Translations under genes and position numbers: made by a program
The notes under the pieces: model-generated
What the model was told of the DNA's origin: nothing
Database searches by the model: none
What the model saw: only the letters and a program-made list of their open reading frames with translations
Part shown: piece after piece, positions 7,544 through 9,895 of the stretch
Layout of the letters: every line of letters begins with the position of its first letter
Position numbering within the stretch: the stretch's first letter is position 1
Assembly: GCA_044344145.1 (NCBI GenBank)
Contig: JBIJDM010000094.1
Span: 1-9,895 of the forward strand
Reading direction: 5' to 3'
Length of the DNA: 9,895 bases
From: JBAXGE01 sp044344145
GTDB taxonomy: Bacteria > Planctomycetota > Phycisphaerae > WQYP01

Positions 7544-8106
7544 GTCAGCAACTACGGGTATTACAGGTAGAAGATTCCGACAGCGATGCGGCGCTGGTGT
7601 TGCGTGCGCTGGAAAAATCGGGCTACACCGTGGCGGCGCAGCGGGTGGAAACCGCCGCGACCATGCGGGCCGCCCTGAGCCAACAAACCTGGGATGTCAT
7701 CATCTGCGATTACCAACTGCCCCAGTTCGATGGCCGTGCGGCGCTGGAACTGCTCCAGTCCGAAGGCTTGGATATCCCATTCATCGTGGTCTCGGGCACC
7801 ATCGGCCAGGAACTCGCTGTCGCCATGATGCGGGCCGGCGCCCATGACTACATGATGAAAGATGATCTTTCCCGGCTCGGTCCGGCCGTGGCCCGGGAAG
7901 TGGCCGATGCCCAGAATCGCCAGCAGCGGCGCGCGGCGGAAGAACGCTATCGCCTGCTGTTCGATAACGCTTTGGAGGGGATTTACCAAAGTACCGTCGC
8001 CGGGGTCATCGAAGGCCCGCTTGGACCCGAATGGTTACGTGAATCCGGAGGATCGCCGCAGATTTGTGGACCTGATAGCCACGGCGGGGAAGGTGGAAGC
8101 TTTTGA
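7540..8106 (+). CDS. Response-regulator receiver protein, frameshifted and truncated within its PAS domain
   Basis: The gene starts at an ATG overlapping the previous stop (ATGA, 7540-7543), with GAGG (7531-7534) 5 nt upstream. Residues 1-125 are an intact receiver: E11 and D12, phosphoacceptor Asp57 in IICDYQLP, S85 in VVSG, and K107 in YMMKDDLSRL. This subtype is common at the front of multi-PAS hybrid proteins. A linker helix follows, then the opening of a PAS domain, RYRLLFDNALEGIYQST (136-152). After about residue 155 the PAS match is lost. The frame runs through unrelated residues to a stop at 8104-8106, giving 188 residues. The remaining PAS homology resumes at 8036 in another frame. 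This is therefore the 5' piece of a broken gene, unless the break is a sequencing or assembly error. The receiver alone could still be made and act as a second free regulator. Confidence 0.82.
   Translation: MSQQLRVLQVEDSDSDAALVLRALEKSGYTVAAQRVETAATMRAALSQQTWDVIICDYQLPQFDGRAALELLQSEGLDIPFIVVSGTIGQELAVAMMRAGAHDYMMKDDLSRLGPAVAREVADAQNRQQRRAAEERYRLLFDNALEGIYQSTVAGVIEGPLGPEWLRESGGSPQICGPDSHGGEGGSF
8005..8035 (+). other. Frame-break and deletion junction inside a PAS domain
   Basis: PAS similarity is held in the receiver frame up to about 8004 and in the +1-shifted frame from 8036 (YVNPEDRRRF). Only 31 nt lie between these points. A PAS of this type normally has about 30 residues here, covering the SVNPALARMLGY-like core. 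Roughly 60-70 nt, not a multiple of three, therefore appear to be missing. The estimate comes from remembered family layout, not from an alignment. Confidence 0.7.
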
Positions 8107-9895
8107 ATATCAGGCCTATCGCAAAGATGGCAGTAAAATCTGGATTTCCGAATACGCGCGGGCCCTGCGCAACCCGCAAGGGGAAATCATCGGCTACGAA
8201 GGCTCGATGACCGATATTACCCTGCGCAAATTTACCGCCGATACGCTGCTATTTTTGCTGCACAATGCCAGCGCGGTTTCGGAATCTGAGTATTATGCCA
8301 CCGTGGCCCGCCATTTAAGTCAGACCCTGGAAGTGGATATCGTCTGTATTGATCGCCTGTCGGAAGACGGGCAGACCGCCCAGACGGTGGCTAATTACTG
8401 TGATGGCACGCTGTTGCCCAACGTCACCTACGCGCTGGCGGGGACGCCCTGCGGAACACTGGTGAATCGGGTTCCGTGTGTATATCCCCGGCAGGTTCAG
8501 CAACTTTTCCCCCGGGATGACGCCCTGCGTGACTTGCGTGCAGAAGGTTATATCGGCATTGGTCTGTTTGCCTCCACCGGGCAGCAAATTGGTTTGATTG
8601 CCCTGTTAAATCATACCCCACTGGCTCATCCGGACTTGGCCGAAGCCGTCTTGCAGATTGTGGCCGTGCGCGTGGCCGGCGAAATGGAGCGCCGCCAGAC
8701 CGATCGGGCCCTGCGTCAGGCCGAAGCCCAACAGCGTTTGCTGTTGGATAATATGAACGATTACATCGCCCGCTTCAACGCCTGCGGGCAGGTGCTGTAC
8801 GCTTCGGGTGCCGCCCAGCGTCTAACCGGTTATAGCATTGAGGAACTGCAGGTGAATACGGCTGGCAGCTGGGTTCATCCGGATTTCGCGCCCCAGTTTC
8901 AGGCGTTCTTGAGCGGTTTAACCGCGCCGGAATCGGTACCGCAGACGATTGAATATCCGCTCCGGTGTAAAGATGGAAACTACAAATGGGTGGAAGTCAC
9001 CGCCCGTAAAATCGCGGACCCCACGCTAACCGTCCCGGAGTATGTGGCGGTGATCCGCGATATTTCCCAGCGCAAAACCACCGAGCTCGCCCTGCAACAG
9101 GCCGAAGCCCGCAACCGCCTGTTGCTGGATAATATGACGGATTACATTGCCCGGCTGGATCAGGATGTCAATGTACTCTTTGCCTCCGGTGCGGTTTATA
9201 ATATTAGCGGCTATACGGCCGAGGAAATGCCCGGCACCAACGCCCTGGGGCGCGTCCATCCCGAGGATTTGCGCCGGGTTAAGGATTATGTGCACATATT
9301 ACAGGACCCTCTGGCCCCGCCCCAAACCGTCGAATATCGCGCGCGGTGCAAAGATGGCCAATACAAGTGGGTGGAAGTAATTGCCCGCAGAATCACCAAT
9401 CCCGAAACTGGGGCCACCGAATATATCGCGGTGGTTCGCGATGCCAGCCAGCGCAAACAAATGGAAGCGGCCCTGGCCGAAAGCAAAGAAAACTACCAAT
9501 TACTATTCAACAACATCAACGATGCGGTCTTTGTCCATGAATACGTCAATCAGGAACCGGGACAATTTCTGGTGGTTAATGAAGTGGCCTGTCAGCGTTA
9601 CGGTTATACCCGGGAAGAATTCCTCGCCATGCGGCCACAGGACATTGACGCCCCGGTCGGCCTGAGCTTGATCCCCTCGGCCATGCGCAAGCTGGCGGCC
9701 GAAGGGCACACCGTGTGGGAAGGCTTGCACCGTAACAAGTCGGGGCACATTATCCCGGTGGAAATCAGCAATGTGCTGTTTGATTATCATGGCCAGCCGA
9801 CGATTCTGGCCACCGTGCGTGATATCAGCGAACGCAAGCAGGTCGAAGAGAAAATCATGGAGGTCACCCGCCGATTGCAGTTGGCGACCAATGCC
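8039..9895 (+). CDS. Downstream part of the broken gene: PAS remnant, GAF and three PAS domains (3' end beyond window)
   Basis: The frame is open without a stop from 8036 to the window edge (620 codons). It begins mid-PAS with YVNPEDRRRFVDL, then YRKDGSKIWISEYARA and SMTDITLRK (to about 8230). A GAF domain follows at about 8240-8690, with GTPCGTLVNRVPCVYP and GYIGIGLFAS. Then come PAS domains at about 8730-9085 and 9110-9466, both opening LLLDNM.DYIAR, and at about 9490-9850, closing ATVRDISERK. The final RLQLATNA is the usual lead-in to a further PAS. No kinase or other output domain is in view. It was evidently once continuous with the receiver at 7540. As a separate gene it has no good start. 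GTG 8039 is the first candidate, GTG 8066 has GGAGG (8047-8051) too far away at 14 nt, and ATG 8207 would lose the PAS remnant. The coding frame is certain; the start is not. Confidence 0.75.
   Translation, partial: MNPEDRRRFVDLIATAGKVEAFEYQAYRKDGSKIWISEYARALRNPQGEIIGYEGSMTDITLRKFTADTLLFLLHNASAVSESEYYATVARHLSQTLEVDIVCIDRLSEDGQTAQTVANYCDGTLLPNVTYALAGTPCGTLVNRVPCVYPRQVQQLFPRDDALRDLRAEGYIGIGLFASTGQQIGLIALLNHTPLAHPDLAEAVLQIVAVRVAGEMERRQTDRALRQAEAQQRLLLDNMNDYIARFNACGQVLYASGAAQRLTGYSIEELQVNTAGSWVHPDFAPQFQAFLSGLTAPESVPQTIEYPLRCKDGNYKWVEVTARKIADPTLTVPEYVAVIRDISQRKTTELALQQAEARNRLLLDNMTDYIARLDQDVNVLFASGAVYNISGYTAEEMPGTNALGRVHPEDLRRVKDYVHILQDPLAPPQTVEYRARCKDGQYKWVEVIARRITNPETGATEYIAVVRDASQRKQMEAALAESKENYQLLFNNINDAVFVHEYVNQEPGQFLVVNEVACQRYGYTREEFLAMRPQDIDAPVGLSLIPSAMRKLAAEGHTVWEGLHRNKSGHIIPVEISNVLFDYHGQPTILATVRDISERKQVEEKIMEVTRRLQLATNA
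8708..9088 (+). repeat. Intragenic PAS duplication, unit 1 (381 bp)
   Basis: First copy of a 381-bp (127-codon) unit. It aligns with the next copy from gcc ctg through LRQAEA, LLLDNMNDYIAR, the CKDGNYKWVEV strand and RDISQRK. DNA identity is visible in blocks such as caggccgaagcc and aaatgggtggaagt. The centre is more diverged. Confidence 0.6.
9089..9469 (+). repeat. Intragenic PAS duplication, unit 2 (381 bp)
   Basis: Second copy, in the same frame with no length change at either landmark. LLLDNM begins at 8738 in unit 1 and 9119 in unit 2. It carries LQQAEA, LLLDNMTDYIAR, CKDGQYKWVEV and RDASQRK. The following PAS (from about 9490) is clearly more distant, so the duplication involves just these two units within the window. 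Confidence 0.6.

Noticed and set aside
7985..8040. Programmed ribosomal frameshift joining the receiver to the PAS/GAF part
   Set aside because: There is no slippery heptamer. A frameshift would not restore the missing PAS core residues, so deletion or error explains it better.

Overview
The window is a dense bacterial stretch with moderately high GC (by eye, not counted). Short intergenic gaps, Shine-Dalgarno sites and overlapping stop/start codons are typical of bacteria. The ABC-F protein is clearly EttA-like, and the multi-PAS, multi-TM histidine kinase style suggests a Gram-negative, sensor-rich environmental bacterium. A Verrucomicrobiota/Planctomycetota-like or proteobacterial lineage is possible. 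The phylum cannot be fixed from this sequence, so this is only a guess.

Left part (1-3224), housekeeping and small enzymes. The window opens inside ettA, a ribosome-associated ABC-F ATPase, and holds about 452 C-terminal residues. Converging on it with a 15-bp gap is a minus-strand pair: a DinB-fold protein and, upstream of it, a class I glutamine amidotransferase. A good sigma70-type promoter lies before the amidotransferase. A GNAT acetyltransferase of the phosphinothricin-acetyltransferase type is transcribed divergently from the amidotransferase.

Right part (3225-9895), a signal-transduction operon on the plus strand. A candidate promoter at 3266-3292 is followed by a 46-codon ORF (3339-3479) with its own ribosome binding site. 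The end of this ORF overlaps the start of a 1206-residue membrane histidine kinase (3469-7089). One base after the kinase stop comes a single-domain response regulator of the Rcp1 type (7091-7543). Its stop overlaps by ATGA the start of a second receiver protein that continues into PAS and GAF domains. The spacing implies translational coupling along the whole series. The likely scheme is membrane kinase to free receiver, and/or to the receiver of a large multi-PAS protein whose output lies beyond the window.

Main anomaly. The second receiver gene is broken inside its first PAS domain. The frame changes between about 8005 and 8035, and roughly 60-70 nt of the usual PAS core appear to be missing. 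The original frame stops at 8106, while the rest of the protein (PAS remnant, GAF, three PAS domains) stays open in another frame to the window edge. This is either a real disrupting deletion, which would decouple receiver from sensors, or an assembly or sequencing error. Other points of interest are the overlapping leader ORF, a 381-bp internal PAS duplication, and a kinase that pairs a phytochrome-style kinase core and Rcp1-type partner with a non-phytochrome membrane sensor. I saw no RNA genes, CRISPR arrays, insertion sequences or attachment sites.
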